From NCBI RefSeq assembly GCF_009866655.1, contig NZ_CP047420.1:2542001-2606000 (forward strand): 64,000 nt of DNA, read 5' to 3'. The notes beneath the pieces are model-generated. The model searched no databases. It saw nothing but the letters and a program-made list of their open reading frames with translations, and was not told the origin of the DNA. Each line of letters starts with the position of its first letter. Position 1 is the stretch's first letter. The position numbers and the translations under genes were made by a program. Shown piece after piece: positions 21,607-33,200 of this stretch. The DNA is from Rathayibacter sp. VKM Ac-2804 (GTDB lineage: Bacteria; Actinomycetota; Actinomycetes; Actinomycetales; Microbacteriaceae).

Positions 21607-24600
21607 TCACTCCCCCAGCAGCTCCCGCAGGTCGTCCGCGGTCAGCGCCTGAGCGTAGAGCTCGCCCTCGTCGAGCACGGCGGTGCTCAGGCGCGCCTTG
21701 CGCTCCTTCAGCCGCACGATCTTCTCCTCGATCGTGTCCTTCGCCACCAGCCGGTAGACGTTGACCCGGCGCTCCTGCCCGATCCGGTGCGCGCGGTCGA
21801 CCGCCTGCGCCTCGGCCGCCGGGTTCCACCAGGGGTCGAGGATGAAGACGTGGTCGGCCTCGGTCAGAGTGAGTCCCGTGCCACCCGCCTTCAGGCTGAT
21901 CAGGAAGACCGGCGCGGCGCCCGAGCGGAACTCGTCGATCACCGCACCCCGGTCGCGGGTGGAGCCGTCGAGCTGCACGAACGGGATCCCCCGCCGGCGC
22001 AGCCGCTCGGCCGCCTTCTCGAGGTACGAGGTGAAGGTGCTGAAGACGAGCGCTCGGCGCCCCTCGGCCAGCACGTCGTCGAGCTGCTCGAGCAGCGCGT
22101 CGAGCTTGGCGGAGGGCACGTGCCGGTACGCGGGATCGACCAGCGAGGCGTCCAGGGCGAGCAAGCGGAGCAGCGTGAGCGAGCGGAACACGGTGAAGCG
22201 CTGGCGGTCGAGGTCGTCGACGAGCCCGAGGAGCTTCCGCCGCTCGCGCTGCAGGTAGCCGTCGTAGAGCACGCGGTGGCTCGGAGCGAGGGTGACCTCG
22301 AGGGTCTGCTCCTGCTTCTCGGGCAGCTCGGGTGCCACCGCCTCCTTCGTCCGGCGCAGCAGGAACGGGCGGATCCGGCGCCGCAGCCGGTCGAGGCGCC
22401 GTCGCGCTCCCTCGGACTGCGAGACCGTCCGCCCCTCCGACAGGTCCGGCGAGGCGATGCCGACGGGCTCGTCGGCGTGCAGGATCGGTCGGGTGAACTC
22501 CTCCCGGAAGCGCCGCAGCGACGGCAGGAGGCCGGGCGCGGTCAGCGCGAGGACCGCCCACAGCTCGTCGAGCGAGTTCTCGAGCGGCGTGCCGGTGAGG
22601 GCGAGAGTGATCGGCGCGCCCACGCTCCGGGCCGCCTGGTGCGCCTGCGAGGACGGGTTCTTCACGAACTGCGCCTCGTCGAGGACGAGGGCCGACCACT
22701 CCCGCTCGGCCCACTGCTCCCCGGCCAGACGGAGCACGGCGTAGCTGGTGACGACGACGTCCACGTCGGCGGGCAGTGCGGCGAGGGTGTCGCCCCGCCC
22801 CTCGCGCGTGCTGGTCACGGCCGCGAGCCGGAGGGACGGCGCGAAGCGGGCGGCCTCCGAGAGCCAGCCGGGCAGCACCGAGGTCGGCGCGACCACGAGG
22901 AACGGCGCCGCGCGGACTCCTGCGGCCCGCACCTCCTCGACCGCCTGCAGCATCATCGCGAGGGTCTGCAGGGTCTTGCCCAGCCCCATGTCGTCGGCGA
23001 GGATCCCGCCGAGACCGTGCCGGCGGCGGTGCACGAGCCAGGAGTAGCCCTCGCGCTGGTACGAGCGCAGCTCGCCGGTGAGGCCGGCCGGCGGCTCGAC
23101 GTCGACGGGCGCACCCGCGGCCAGCGCGCTCTCGAGCACGTCCTTCCAGGCGTCGGAGGCGACGCTCGCGTCGGCGAGCTCGTCCAGCTCCTCCCAGAGC
23201 GCGGTCTGGTGCCGGCCGATCCGCGGGCCGGTCTCCCACTCCTCCAGCTCGTCCGCACGGTTCAGCAGCTCGCGGAGCCGGTCGAGCCCCGGATGCGCGA
23301 GCGAGAGGTACGAGTGGTCGACGAGCCGGATCCGGTCGCCGCCGCTCGCGAGCGCTCGGAACAGCGGGCCGAACGGCACGCTCGCGTCGCCGATCGTGAC
23401 GACGACGCCGAGGTCGAACCAGTCCGCGCTCTCGGTGTCGACGGCGGTGAGGGTGAGCGTGAGCGGCCCGTTGAGGAGGCGGTAGTCCGGCTGCTTCCCC
23501 TCGCGCTCGATCCGCACGCCGCCGACCTCGCCGAGGAGCGGCAGCTGCTCGACGACGAAGACCGCCGCCGCGGCCCCGCGCAGGACAGCCGGCCGGTCGA
23601 CGTCCGCGACGACGTCCGACTGCGCCGCCGCCAGGACGGTGCGGGCGCGCCGCAGGATCGCGGCCTCGAGCGCGTCGTCGCCCGTGCCGTCGAGCTCCCG
23701 GGCGCGGTCCGCGCTCCGCCGCCAGTGCCAGCCGACCCGGACCACGCGGCGCGGCTCGAACGAGACGGTGCAGACCAGCCGCGGCGGCTCGGGCTCGTCG
23801 AGCTCCACGCCGGCGTCCGCGCCCCGCACCGCCACGCGGCCGCGCAGGGTCGGCAGGTGCTCCTCCAGGAACTCGGCGACGTCCTCGGCGGGCACGCTGG
23901 TCGCCTCCGGATGGCGCAGCAGCCGCAGCTCCTCGTCGTCGAGCGGCTGCGGGGTCGGCGCGAGCAGCAGCGCCGTCGGATCGCCGGACTCCACCAGGTA
24001 GACGCCGTGGCGGGCGACCGGCCGCGCGGCCTCGAGCGGACGCTCGCCGACATCGAGCCGGAGGACCGGGGCGAGCTCGAGGGCGCCCGCGCGGTCGGCG
24101 ACCACGAGCGCGACGTGCGCGGCGGCGGCGCGGGAGACCGTGCCCGCGCCGGTGGTGAGCAGCGGGATGCGCAGGCCCTCGGCCTGCTCGAGCAGCCGCC
24201 AGAGCAGTGGGCTCTCGTAGTCGTCGAGGTGGATCCAGTCCGGGTCCTGACCGAGGTGCACGGTGCGGGTGGCCCGGTGCAGCGCGGCGAACTCGGCGAA
24301 CCAGCGCTGGTGCCCGGGGTCGAGGGAGAGCCGGTGGGTCTGGAAGTTCAGCGACTTCCAGGTGAGGGTCGAGCGGTTCCAGGCGCCGCCGCGACCGGGA
24401 ACGACCGGGCGGGTGGCGAGGCGGTGCTCCTCGCGCTCGGCGGGGTCGTACGTCGCGGCGGTGACGCGCTCGCTCGCCGGGGCGCGCCACGGGTCGTCGG
24501 CGCGGCGGACGAGGCGGCGCAGCTCGAACTGCAGGCCGATGGGCGTGAGCACCGGAGACGCCTCGCCGGGGTCGCCGCCGCTGAGCTCGCCCACGCGGGC

Positions 24601-24633
24601 GCGCCAGGAGGCGGCGGACTTCTCGGGAGGCAT
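21607..24633 (-). CDS. SNF2-family DEAD/DEAH-box helicase-like ATPase (RapA/HepA type)
   Basis: A 1008-residue SWI2/SNF2 ATPase. The N-terminal 500 residues are a family-specific domain of unknown role; I see no SWIM zinc-finger Cys/His pattern. The motor has motif I DDMGLGKT (about residues 545-552), motif Ia VVAPTSVLPGW, DEAQ as motif II (about 652), the LTGTPLEN motif III (about 678), and in the second lobe QLDGSTRDRG, SLKAGGTGLTLT and DRAHRIGQERRVNVYRL. Such proteins translocate on double-stranded DNA and remodel protein-DNA complexes, often in repair or transcription recycling. The ATG at 24631-24633 gives MPPEKSAASW. It is a single gene, divergent from the epimerase. Confidence 0.93.
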   Translation of the reverse strand: MPPEKSAASWRARVGELSGGDPGEASPVLTPIGLQFELRRLVRRADDPWRAPASERVTAATYDPAEREEHRLATRPVVPGRGGAWNRSTLTWKSLNFQTHRLSLDPGHQRWFAEFAALHRATRTVHLGQDPDWIHLDDYESPLLWRLLEQAEGLRIPLLTTGAGTVSRAAAAHVALVVADRAGALELAPVLRLDVGERPLEAARPVARHGVYLVESGDPTALLLAPTPQPLDDEELRLLRHPEATSVPAEDVAEFLEEHLPTLRGRVAVRGADAGVELDEPEPPRLVCTVSFEPRRVVRVGWHWRRSADRARELDGTGDDALEAAILRRARTVLAAAQSDVVADVDRPAVLRGAAAAVFVVEQLPLLGEVGGVRIEREGKQPDYRLLNGPLTLTLTAVDTESADWFDLGVVVTIGDASVPFGPLFRALASGGDRIRLVDHSYLSLAHPGLDRLRELLNRADELEEWETGPRIGRHQTALWEELDELADASVASDAWKDVLESALAAGAPVDVEPPAGLTGELRSYQREGYSWLVHRRRHGLGGILADDMGLGKTLQTLAMMLQAVEEVRAAGVRAAPFLVVAPTSVLPGWLSEAARFAPSLRLAAVTSTREGRGDTLAALPADVDVVVTSYAVLRLAGEQWAEREWSALVLDEAQFVKNPSSQAHQAARSVGAPITLALTGTPLENSLDELWAVLALTAPGLLPSLRRFREEFTRPILHADEPVGIASPDLSEGRTVSQSEGARRRLDRLRRRIRPFLLRRTKEAVAPELPEKQEQTLEVTLAPSHRVLYDGYLQRERRKLLGLVDDLDRQRFTVFRSLTLLRLLALDASLVDPAYRHVPSAKLDALLEQLDDVLAEGRRALVFSTFTSYLEKAAERLRRRGIPFVQLDGSTRDRGAVIDEFRSGAAPVFLISLKAGGTGLTLTEADHVFILDPWWNPAAEAQAVDRAHRIGQERRVNVYRLVAKDTIEEKIVRLKERKARLSTAVLDEGELYAQALTADDLRELLGE

Positions 24634-24723
24634 CGCCCCATGCTGTCACGCCGGTCGGACACCGATCCCGCGCCGAGGCGGGACGGGACTGCGCGCCGCC
24701 CGGGTCAGCGGCAGAATCGGAGG

Positions 24724-25605
24724 ATGAGCAGCAACGACTCCCCCGACCCCACCGTCCTCGCGATCGGCAGCGACGAGCTGCGCGTGGCGCTCACGACCGC
24801 GGGCGCCGAGATGACCTCGCTCCGCGACGGCGAGAACCGCGAGTACCTCTGGCAGGCCGGCCCGGAGTGGCGCCGGCACGCTCCCGTGCTCTTCCCCATC
24901 ATCGGGCGGCTGCCGGGCGACACCCTGCACCACGACGGACGGGACCACCCGATGGGTCAGCACGGCTTCGCGCGCGACCGGGTCTTCGAGCTGGCCGGCG
25001 TGGGCGGCGACGAGGCCGTCTTCCGGCTGCGCAGCGACGACGCGACCCGCGCGGTGTTCCCCTTCGACTGGTCGCTGCTGATCGCCTACGCGGTGACGGG
25101 AGCGACCCTGCGGATCACGCAGACCGTCGAGAACCGCGGCACGGAGCCGCTGGGCGCCTCGGTCGGCAACCACCCGGCCTTCGCGCTGCCGCTGCCCGGA
25201 GCGTCGGGCGAGCACCGGATCCGCTTCGCGCAGGCCGAGCCGGAGGGCTTCCGCCGGGCTCCCGAGAACCTCCTCGTCGACGAGCGCCACCCGGCGCCGC
25301 TCGAGGACGGCGTGCTCACGGTGGACGACGAGCACTTCGAGGAGGGCGTGCTGATCTTCGACGAGCCGCGCCGCCGCACGCTGACCCTCGAGGCCGACGG
25401 CGCGCGCTCCATCGCGGTCGACACCGGCGACTTCGACGTCGTCGGCGTCTGGAAGCCGGTCGGCGCGCCGTTCGTCTGCATCGAGCCGTGGCGGAGCGTC
25501 CCGACTCCGGAGGGCTGGGACGGCGACATCGTCGACAAGCCGCGGCAGTTCGTGCTCGCGCCGGGCGAGCAGCGCGCGTTCTCCTACAGCATCACGCTCA
25601 GCTGA
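24724..25605 (+). CDS. aldose 1-epimerase family protein
   Basis: A 293-residue galactose-mutarotase-superfamily protein. Sequence blocks TTAGAEMTSLRDGENREYLWQ, FPIIGRLPG, HPMGQHGFARD (about residues 79-89; His is a catalytic candidate), SVGNHPAFALP (about 154-164; second His) and VCIEPWRSVP (Glu, the expected general base, near residue 257) follow the LacX/YeaD-like branch rather than GalM. It interconverts sugar anomers; the physiological sugar is unknown. The ATG at 24724 lies behind GGAGG. Its 3' end overlaps the convergent Ppx/GppA gene by 22 bases. Confidence 0.9.
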   Translation: MSSNDSPDPTVLAIGSDELRVALTTAGAEMTSLRDGENREYLWQAGPEWRRHAPVLFPIIGRLPGDTLHHDGRDHPMGQHGFARDRVFELAGVGGDEAVFRLRSDDATRAVFPFDWSLLIAYAVTGATLRITQTVENRGTEPLGASVGNHPAFALPLPGASGEHRIRFAQAEPEGFRRAPENLLVDERHPAPLEDGVLTVDDEHFEEGVLIFDEPRRRTLTLEADGARSIAVDTGDFDVVGVWKPVGAPFVCIEPWRSVPTPEGWDGDIVDKPRQFVLAPGEQRAFSYSITLS

Positions 25606-26552
25606 GGCTCGTCCCGCTGCAGCTGCGCGTCGAGGAGCTCGAAGCGGCGGATGATCAGCCCCTCGCGGGTCGCCCACGGGCAGATCACGAGCGTCTCGAC
25701 GTGCAGCGCCTCCATGGCGGCCTCGGCGACGAGCGCACCGGCCAGCAGCTGCGGGGCGCGGAGGGTGGAGACGCCCGGGAGCGCCGAGCGGTCGGCCGCG
25801 CTGATCGCGGCGAGCCGGGAGGACCAGAGCCGCAGGTCGACCAAGTGCAGCTCGCGGCGCGCGAGCGGGCCGGCGGCGCTGGGAGCGGCGCCGGCGATCC
25901 GGGCCAGCGAGCGGAAGGTCTTCGACGTGCCGGCGACGAGGTCGGGGGTGCCGAGGGCGAGGAAGGCGCGGACGGGCTCGGCGAGCACCTCGCGGGCGTG
26001 CTTGCGGGCCGCCTTCACGCTGGTGGCCGACGCCGGGTCGCCGTCGAGGAGGTCGCGAGTGACGCGGCCGGCGCCGAGCGGCACCGAGACGGCGAGCTCG
26101 GGCACCTCGTCGACGCCCATCGACAGCTCGAAGGAGCCGCCGCCGATGTCGAGGTCGAGGATCGAGCCGGCGCCCCAGCCGAACCAGCGGCGCACGGCGA
26201 GGAAGGTCGCGGACGCCTCGGCCTCGCCGCCGAGCTCCTGGAGGTGCACGCCGGTCTCGGTGCGGACGCGCTCGAGCACGGCGGCGCCGTTCCCGGCCTC
26301 GCGGATCGCGGAGGTGGCGAAGGCGAGCAGGTCCTCCGCGCGGTGGCGGCGGGCGACCTCGTGCGCCTCCGCGACGAAGGAGATCAGCTCGCGCTGCCCC
26401 TCCTCGGTGATGTCGCCCTCCGCGTCGAGGTAGGCCACCAGCGCGAGGCTGCGCTTGTGCGACCGGTACGGCACGGGCCGCGCCCCCGGGTGCGCATCGA
26501 CGAGCAGCAGATGGACCGTGTTGGAGCCGATGTCGAGCACGCCGAGTCGCAT
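25584..26552 (-). CDS. Ppx/GppA family exopolyphosphatase/guanosine pentaphosphatase
   Basis: A 322-residue ASKHA-fold phosphatase that trims inorganic polyphosphate or converts pppGpp to ppGpp. The start MRLGVLDIGSNTVHLLLVD is the phosphate-1 loop; TSAIREAGNG (about residues 115-124) and LDLDIGGGSFELS (about 148-160) are the following conserved loops. It matches the short actinobacterial two-domain type (about 310-330 residues) lacking the C-terminal HD-like domain of E. coli Ppx. It overlaps the convergent epimerase gene by 22 bases. Confidence 0.9.
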   Translation of the reverse strand: MRLGVLDIGSNTVHLLLVDAHPGARPVPYRSHKRSLALVAYLDAEGDITEEGQRELISFVAEAHEVARRHRAEDLLAFATSAIREAGNGAAVLERVRTETGVHLQELGGEAEASATFLAVRRWFGWGAGSILDLDIGGGSFELSMGVDEVPELAVSVPLGAGRVTRDLLDGDPASATSVKAARKHAREVLAEPVRAFLALGTPDLVAGTSKTFRSLARIAGAAPSAAGPLARRELHLVDLRLWSSRLAAISAADRSALPGVSTLRAPQLLAGALVAEAAMEALHVETLVICPWATREGLIIRRFELLDAQLQRDEPQLSVML

Positions 26553-26608
26553 CCCCCCACGCTAGCGCGGCCCGCAGCCGCCCCCGGACCGGCGGCGACG
26601 CCCCTGCG

Positions 26609-26652
26609 GTGGTGGGTCTCGATACGCCCCTGCGGGGCTACTCGACCAGCAT
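26609..26652 (+). repeat. interspersed palindromic repeat
   Basis: GGTGGTGGGTCTCGATACG-CCCCTGCGGGG-CTACTCGACCAGCAT. The central palindrome has the shorter CCCC-TGC-GGGG form, also seen at 9990-10030. Confidence 0.75.
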
Positions 26653-26694
26653 GTCCGCGGGCGTCTCTTCCCAGTGGATCCACCCGCGCCCGAA

Positions 26695-26795
26695 GACCAG
26701 TCTGCAGACCCGCCCTGCTGACGACGCCGGGTCTCGATACGCCGCTGCGCGGCTACTCGACCAGCATGGAAGGCACGGCCCTCTGAAGGGGCCAC
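26695..26795 (+). repeat. extended composite copy of the interspersed repeat
   Basis: The module AGTCTGCAGACCCGCCC-TGCTGACGACGCCGG leads into GGTCTCGATACGCCG-CTGCGCGGC-TACTCGACCAGCAT. The first module is the inverse of 10021-10056 with only a few changes. After the unit, GGAAGGCACGGCCCTCTGAA-GGGG recurs behind the next copy at 26916-26940. Confidence 0.75.
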
Positions 26796-26877
26796 TGCGC
26801 ATGCTCGGCCAGGGTGGTCTGGAGTGGCTCGCGCCCCGAAGGGGCCGCGGCCCTTGCACCCGACGCGCTGGCGAGCG

Positions 26878-26966
26878 TGGGTCTCGATACGCCTCTGCGC
26901 GGCTACTCGACCAGCATGGATGGCGCGGCCCTCTGAAGGGGACGCTGCGCGGCTGCTCGACCAGCG
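26878..26966 (+). repeat. interspersed palindromic repeat with trailing half copy
   Basis: TGGGTCTCGATACGCCTC-TGCGCGGCTACTCGACCAGCAT is followed by GGATGGCGCGGCCCTCTGAA-GGGG and then a right-half repeat (GCTGCGCGGCTGCTCGACC-AGC) at 26944-26966. This looks like tandem duplication with partial loss of a unit. Confidence 0.75.
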
Positions 26967-27163
26967 GGAGCGGGAGCGGCGCCCCGAGTTCGGAAGCGTG
27001 GCGCCCGAAGGGCCGCCACCCCGGCAGACCGGCCGCGGCTCCGCAGGGTCACCGGCGATCCGCGTGCCAGCGGATCGTCGTACCCGGAACGCGACCGGCT
27101 CCCACCAGCGCACCCCGTCGCGAAGCCGACCGCCGACGGACGACGAGGAACGAGGAGTCCGTC

Positions 27164-27203
27164 GCAGAAGGGCCCGGCCGCGACAGCGACCGGGCCCTTC
27201 TGC
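27164..27203 (-). terminator. strong terminator hairpin of pyk
   Basis: A perfect 14-bp stem (GCAGAAGGGCCCGG / CCGGGCCCTTCTGC) with a 12-base loop starts seven bases past the pyk stop codon. Confidence 0.85.
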
Positions 27204-27209
27204 AGAGAC

Positions 27210-28655
27210 TCAGTGGTCCCAGTTCTCCACCGGCTCGGAGGAGCTGGAGGAGCCGACGACGTGCACGCGCATGTCGTTGGTGGTGCCGGCGCGTCCGGGG
27301 GGCGATCCGGAGACGACGACGACGGTGTCGCCGGCCTTCGCGAGGTTCTCGCGGAGGAGGACGGCGTCGACCTGGGCGAACATCGCGTCCGTGTGGTTCA
27401 CGCGGGGCGTGACGTAGGACTGGACGCCCCAGTTGAGTGCCATGCGTCGGCGGACCGAGGGCTCGGGGGTGAAGCCGATGATCGGGATGCCGTGGCGCAG
27501 GCGGGTCATGCGGCGGACGGAGTCGCCGGACTCGGTGAAGACGCAGAGGAACTTGGCCTCGACGAACTCGGCGACCTCGGCGGCGGCGAGGGTGACGGAG
27601 CCGCCCTGGGTGCGCGGCTTGCTGCCGAGCGGGGGGATCCGCTCGAGGCCGTGCTCCTCGGTGGACTCGACGATGCGGGCCATGGTCTGGACGGTGACGA
27701 CCGGCCAGGCGCCGACGCTGGTCTCGCCGGAGAGCATGACCGCGTCGGCTCCGTCGAGGATGGCGTTCGCGACGTCGGAGGCCTCGGCGCGGGTGGGGCG
27801 CGGGCTCTCGATCATCGACTCGAGCATCTGGGTGGCGACGATGACGGGCTTGGCCCAGCGGCGGGCGAGCTCGACGGCGTGCTTCTGCACGATCGGGACG
27901 GCCTCGAGGGGCAGCTCGACGCCGAGGTCGCCGCGGGCGACCATGATGCCGTCGAAGACGTCGATGATCTCCTGCAGGTTGTCGACCGCCTGCGGCTTCT
28001 CGATCTTGGCGATGACGGGAGCCTTGCGGCCCTCCTCCGCCATGATCTCGTGCACGCGGACGATGTCGCTCGCGTTGCGCACGAAGGACAGCGCGATGAT
28101 GTCGGCGCCGAGGCGGATCGCCCAGCGGAGGTCGTCCTCGTCCTTCTGCGACAGCGCGGGCACGTTGACCGCGACGCCGGGCAGGTTGATGCCCTTGTTG
28201 TTCGAGATGTTGCCGGGGACGACGCACTCGGTGATGACGCGGGGGCCCTCGACGGCGGTGACGCGGACCGCGACCTTGCCGTCGTCGATCAGGAGCATGT
28301 CGCCCGGGTTCACGTCATCGGGCAGGCCCTTGAACGTGGTGCCCGAGAGCTCCTTGGTGCCGAGGACGTCCTCGGTGGTGATGGTGAAGACGTCGCCCTC
28401 GGCGAGGGGGTACGGGCCGCCCTCGAACTTGCCGAGGCGGATCTTGGGACCCTGCAGGTCGACCATGATCGCGACGGCGCGACCGGAGTCCTCGGCCGCC
28501 TTGCGCACGAGGCGGTAGACGCCCTCGTGGACGTCGTAGCTGCCGTGGCTGAGGTTCATGCGGGCCACGTCCACGCCGGCGTCGATGATCGCACGAATGG
28601 TCTCGTACGACGACGTTGCCGGGCCGAGGGTGGCGACGATTTTCGCTCGTCTCAT
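27210..28655 (-). CDS. pyk: pyruvate kinase
   Basis: A 481-residue glycolytic enzyme that transfers phosphate from PEP to ADP. Landmarks are the N-terminal MRRAKIVATLGPA, the substrate-binding MNLSHGSYD (about residues 33-41), the active-site signature KIEKPQAVDNL around the catalytic Lys (about residue 220), MVARGDLGVE (about 246-255) and ATQMLESMIESPRPTRAEASDVANAILDG-type block. The length and C-terminal allosteric domain are standard. The ATG is preceded by GGAG about ten bases upstream. It is a single gene with its own terminator; the gap of 96 bp to gltD holds a possible TAGTCT -10 box (28732-28737). Confidence 0.97.
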   Translation of the reverse strand: MRRAKIVATLGPATSSYETIRAIIDAGVDVARMNLSHGSYDVHEGVYRLVRKAAEDSGRAVAIMVDLQGPKIRLGKFEGGPYPLAEGDVFTITTEDVLGTKELSGTTFKGLPDDVNPGDMLLIDDGKVAVRVTAVEGPRVITECVVPGNISNNKGINLPGVAVNVPALSQKDEDDLRWAIRLGADIIALSFVRNASDIVRVHEIMAEEGRKAPVIAKIEKPQAVDNLQEIIDVFDGIMVARGDLGVELPLEAVPIVQKHAVELARRWAKPVIVATQMLESMIESPRPTRAEASDVANAILDGADAVMLSGETSVGAWPVVTVQTMARIVESTEEHGLERIPPLGSKPRTQGGSVTLAAAEVAEFVEAKFLCVFTESGDSVRRMTRLRHGIPIIGFTPEPSVRRRMALNWGVQSYVTPRVNHTDAMFAQVDAVLLRENLAKAGDTVVVVSGSPPGRAGTTNDMRVHVVGSSSSSEPVENWDH

Positions 28656-28731
28656 TGAGGGGGTGCTCCGTTGTTCTGCGCCCGGGGGCGCGTCGATAGC
28701 GGGGAGGGTGAGCTGTGAAGCTGGCGCGCGA

Positions 28732-28737
28732 AGACTA
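28732..28737 (-). promoter_or_regulatory. possible -10 box for pyk
   Basis: TAGTCT on the minus strand, about 75 bases upstream of the pyk ATG, is identical to the -10 boxes proposed for rpsA and polA. No convincing -35 element was found. Confidence 0.25.
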
Positions 28738-28751
28738 TCGCGTCCGTGGGA

Positions 28752-30201
<1,450 letters not shown>

Positions 30202-30209
<8 letters not shown>

Positions 30210-33200
30210 CGGTCACCTCCAGAATCCGTCCCCAGACGACGTCGCCGTCGGGGTCGAGCCCCTCCTCCACAGCGGATGCTCGCGTCGCGAGCACCGCGGC
30301 GAAGTCGCGGGGCAGTACCTTGACGAAACGCGAGACGGTTCCGTCGAAATCGTCGAGCATGCCCTGGGCCAGGGTGGACTCGGTCTCGGCCACGTGCCGC
30401 TCGAGCAGGTCGCGCAGGATCTCCACGTCGGCGCTGCCGAGCTCGGAGAGCGTGAGCTCGCCGGTGGCGATCGCGTCGCGGTTCACCAGCTCGCGGCGCA
30501 GGTCGTGGATGTAGGCGGTGCCGCCCGACATGCCCGCGCCGAGGTTGCGGCCGGTCGCGCCGAGGATCACGGCGAGTCCGCCGGTCATGTACTCGAGCGC
30601 GTGGTCGCCGACACCCTCGACGACCGCCGTGGCACCGGAGTTGCGGACCAGGAAGCGCTCGCCGACCATCCCGCGGATGAACATCGTGCCCTGGGTCGCG
30701 CCGTAGCCGATGACGTTGCCGGCGATGACGTTGGCTGACGCGTCGAAGGTGCTGCGGCGGTCGGGCCGCACCACGATCTGGCCGCCGGAGAGGCCCTTGC
30801 CGACGTAGTCGTTCGAGTCGCCCTCGAGGCGCAGCGTGATGCCCGCGGGCAGGAACGCGCCGAGCGACTGCCCGGCCGAGCCGCGGAGGTTCACCGTGAT
30901 GGAGTCGGCCGGCAGCCCGTTCTCGCCGTAGCGGACGGTCACCTCGTGGCCGAGCATCGTGCCGACGGCGCGCTCGGTGTTCTTGATCTCGCGGTCGATC
31001 ACGACGGTGCCGCGGTGGTCGAGGACGTTCGCGGCGAGGCGGATCAGCTCGTTGTCGAAGTGCTTCTCCAGCTCGTGCTCCTGCGCGCGGCCGTGGCGGC
31101 GCGGCTCCTCGGCGCGGAAGACCGGGCCGACGAGGATCGGCGTCAGGTCGAGCCCGCTCGCCTTCCAGTGCTCGATGGCGCGGTTGACGTCGAGCAGCTC
31201 GCGGTGGCCGACGATCTCGTCGATCGAGCGGAAGCCGAGCTGGGCGAGGTACTCGCGCACCTCCTGGGCGATGAACTCGAAGAAGTTGACGACGAACTCG
31301 GGCTTGCCGTTGAAGCGCTTGCGCAGCTCCGGGTTCTGCGTCGCGACGCCCACCGGGCAGGTGTCGAGGTGGCAGACCCGCATCATGATGCAGCCCTCGA
31401 CGATCAGCGGGGCGGTGGCGAAGCCGAACTCCTCGGCACCGAGCAGGGCGCCGATCACGACGTCGCGGCCGGTCTTCATCTGGCCGTCGACCTGCACCAC
31501 GACGCGGTCGCGCATGCCGTTGAGCATGAGCGTCTGCTGGGTCTCGGCGAGACCGAGCTCCCACGGGGTGCCCGCGTGCTTGAGCGAGTTGACGGGGCTC
31601 GCGCCGGTGCCGCCGTCGTGGCCCGAGACGAGGATCACGTCCGCGAGGGCCTTGGCGGTGCCGGCCGCGACCGCGCCGATGCCCGACTGGCTGACGAGCT
31701 TCGCGTGGATGCGCGCCTTCGGGTTCGCCCGCTTGAGGTCGAAGATCAGCTGCTTGAGGTCCTCGATCGAGTAGATGTCGTGGTGCGGCGGCGGCGAGAT
31801 CAGGCCGACGCCGGCGGTCGCGTGCCGGGTGCGCGCGATCCAGGGGTAGACCTTGGTCGGCGGCAGCTGGCCGCCCTCGCCGGGCTTCGCGCCCTGGGCG
31901 AGCTTGATCTGGATGTCGTCGGCGTGGGTCAGGTACATGCTCGTGACGCCGAAGCGGCCCGAGGCGACCTGCTTGATCGCGGAGCGGCGCTCGGGGTCGA
32001 GCAGTCGCTCCGTGTCCTCGCCGCCCTCGCCGGTGTTCGACTTGGCGCCGAGGCGGTTCATCGCGATGGCGAGGGTCTCGTGCGCCTCCGGCGAGATGGA
32101 GCCGTAGCTCATCGCCCCGGTGGAGAAGCGCTTGACGATCGACTCGACCGGCTCGACCTCGTCGATCGGGACGGGCGTGCGGCCCTCGGTGTCGAGGGTG
32201 AACATGCCGCGGAGGGTCATCAGCGAGAGCGCCTGGTCGTCGACCATCTTCGTGTACTCGCGGAAGACGTCGTAGCGGCGGTTGCGCGTGGAGTGCTGCA
32301 GCCGGAAGACGGTGTCCGGGTTGAAGAGGTGCGGCGCGCCGTCGCGGCGCCACTGGTACTCGCCGCCGACCGCGAGGCGCTCGTGCGCGACGACCGCGCC
32401 GTCCTCGGGGTACGCGGCACGGTGGCGTGCGGCGTTCTCCTCGGCGACGACGTCGATCCCGATGCCGCCGAGCTTGGAGGCGGTGCCGGTGAAGTACTGG
32501 TCGACGAAGACCTGGCTGAGGCCGACGGCCTCGAAGGTCTGCGCGCCCGCGTAGCTCGACACGGTCGAGATGCCCATCTTGGACATGATCTTGAGGACGC
32601 CCTTGCCGAGCGCCTTGATCACGTTCTTGACGGCCTTCTCGGGCGAGAGGTCCGAGATCATGCCGCTGCGCACCAGCTGCTCGCAGGTCTCCATCGCGAG
32701 GTACGGGTTCACCGCGGAGGCGCCGTAGCCGATCAGCGTCGCGACGTGGTGCACCTCGCGGACGTCGCCGGCCTCGACGACCAGCCCGACGCGCATCCGG
32801 TTCTCGGTGCGGATGAGGTGGTGGTGCACGGCGGCGAGCATCAGCAGCGAGGGGATCGGCGCGAGGTCCTTGGTGGAGTCGCGGTCCGAGAGCACGAGGA
32901 ACTGCGCTCCGGCGGCGATCGCCTCGTCGGCCTCGGCGCACATCGCGTCGAGGCGGTCCTGCATGGCGCGGGGGCCGGCGTCGACGCGGTAGAGGCCGCG
33001 GATCGTCGTGGTGATGTGGCTGAGCGGGCGTGGCGCGATGTGCTGGATCTTGGCCAGCTCGTCGTTGTCGATCACCGGGAAGTCGAGGACGACCTGGCGG
33101 GCGTGCTCGGCGCCGGCCGAGAGCAGGTTGCGCTCCGGGCCGAGGCCGAGGCGCAGCGAGGTGACGACCTCCTCGCGGATGGAGTCGAGCGGCGGGTTGG

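Larger units (their letters stand above)
26553..27209. other. 657-bp spacer holding only repeats and the pyk terminator
   Basis: No coding frame in this gap looks real; all frames are Arg/Ala/Gly-rich shadows. It holds three full copies and one half copy of the palindromic repeat (26609-26966), then about 190 bases with no recognised feature (26967-27160), then the pyk terminator. It is the longest non-coding stretch in the window and separates Ppx/GppA from pyk. Confidence 0.7.
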
